A DNA stretch of 15,738 bases from an uncultured Rubrobacteraceae bacterium (lineage in GTDB: Bacteria > Actinomycetota > Rubrobacteria > Rubrobacterales > Rubrobacteraceae). The position numbers and the translations under genes were made by a program. Positions within the stretch are counted from its first letter, which is position 1. The number at the start of each line of letters is the position of its first letter. The stretch is taken from positions 1-15,738 of the forward strand of contig CADCUZ010000021.1 in assembly GCA_902806015.1 (NCBI GenBank). The letters run 5' to 3'. The notes beneath the pieces were generated by a model. It saw only the letters and a list, made by a program, of their open reading frames with translations, did not search any database and was not told the origin of the DNA. Below are positions 15,365 to 15,738 of this stretch, one piece after another.

Positions 15365-15738
15365 CAGAAGGAACGGCGAACGGAGAAGCGCGCACAAGCG
15401 CCCTGCGCGAAAGGCTCTCGGAGTTTGTCTCCCAGCTCGCCGCCGCGGGCGCCCTCATAGTCGTCTTCGTCTTTCTCTCCTTTGCCTCGCCCGACTTTCT
15501 GACGGCGGACAACCTCTTCAACATCGGGAGTCAGACGGCCGTCGTCGCCGTGATAGCCGTGGGGATGACCCTCGTCATCATCACAGCAGGTATCGACCTC
15601 TCGGTCGGCTCGGTCGCGGCGCTCGCCGGTGTGATGGGCGCGCTTCTTATGTCCTCCTACGGGCTGTAGATGCCGTTCGCCGTGCTCGGCGGGATGCTGG
15701 TCGGGGCGGCCTGCGGCCTCACCAACGGCCTACTCGTC
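15361..15738 (+). pseudogene. CUT2 sugar ABC transporter permease (RbsC-like) interrupted by an in-frame TAG; runs off the window
   Basis: Starting at ATG 15361, which overlaps the ATPase stop by four bases, 102 residues encode the N-terminal part of an RbsC-type permease. A short charged N-terminus leads to TM1 (AAAGALIVVFVFLSFASPDF), then DNLFNIGSQTAVVAVIAVGM and the conserved ITAGIDLSVGSVAALAGV. Codon 103 (15667-15669) is TAG. The same frame then continues as MPFAVLGGMLVGAACGLTNG up to the window edge, which is the next conserved block of this family (G-x-x-x-G-x-x-N-G). No frameshift is involved, so one nonsense change explains the break. An ATG directly after the TAG could allow re-initiation, but the product would lack TM1 and TM2. 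A sequencing error cannot be excluded. Confidence 0.8.

Noticed and set aside
1221..15669. Possible TAG recoding, since TAG interrupts both the winged-helix relic and the permease
   Set aside because: TAG is the normal terminator of several intact genes here (first dehydrogenase, SDR, fucD, lacI, second permease, GH172), so reassignment is very unlikely.
1..15738. CRISPR arrays, insertion sequences, tRNA or rRNA genes
   Set aside because: I saw no regularly spaced repeats, transposase motifs, terminal inverted repeats or structural RNA signatures in the window.

Overview
The window is a high-GC stretch that reads like an actinomycete, most likely a Rubrobacter-type lineage. The GC-rich third codon positions, frequent ATA and AGG codons, frequent GTG/TTG starts and a Tat-type lipoprotein signal fit this, but the taxonomic call is inference. 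It is a sugar and sugar-acid utilisation island: two ABC importers, several oxidoreductases, a sugar-acid dehydratase, a sugar isomerase, an intracellular glycosidase candidate and a LacI-family regulator.

Layout. (1) 1-1061, plus strand: the tail of a probable four-carbon acid sugar kinase (DUF1537 type), then one base later a beta-hydroxyacid dehydrogenase of the L-threonate dehydrogenase/tartronate semialdehyde reductase type. (2) 1062-1451 holds no intact gene, but on the minus strand I see the decayed remains of a small winged-helix protein broken by two TAG codons. (3) 1452-2207, plus: a short-chain dehydrogenase. (4) 2455-6620, minus: a four-gene operon in the order SGNH esterase, leaderless solute-binding protein, L-fuconate dehydratase, L-fucose/D-threo-aldose dehydrogenase-like aldo/keto reductase. 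(5) 6621-6777: a divergent control region with a good promoter on each strand and two perfect tandem 12-bp LacI-type operator boxes. (6) 6778 to the end, plus: a long tightly packed operon. It runs lacI, Tat lipoprotein binding protein, two CUT1 permeases, a DUF2961/GH172 protein, an L-fucose/arabinose isomerase-family protein, an FGGY kinase reduced to its two ends, an RbsA-type ATPase, and an RbsC-type permease broken by an in-frame TAG.

How the genes may work together. L-fucose and D-arabinose share the configuration at C2-C4. The minus operon carries an oxidative route for such sugars (aldose dehydrogenase, then an acid dehydratase). The plus operon carries an isomerase route (isomerase plus kinase). 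GH172 enzymes known from the literature act on D-fructofuranosides and D-arabinofuranosides. A D-arabinofuranoside- or L-fucose-containing oligosaccharide imported by the CUT1 system and cut in the cytoplasm is therefore a coherent but unproven reading. The isomerase/CUT2 part looks as if it is decaying: the kinase has lost about 400 internal residues and the permease has a nonsense codon.

Most unusual points: a solute-binding protein with no export signal encoded inside a catabolic operon, the abutting tandem operators, the in-frame kinase deletion, and the amber codon in the permease.
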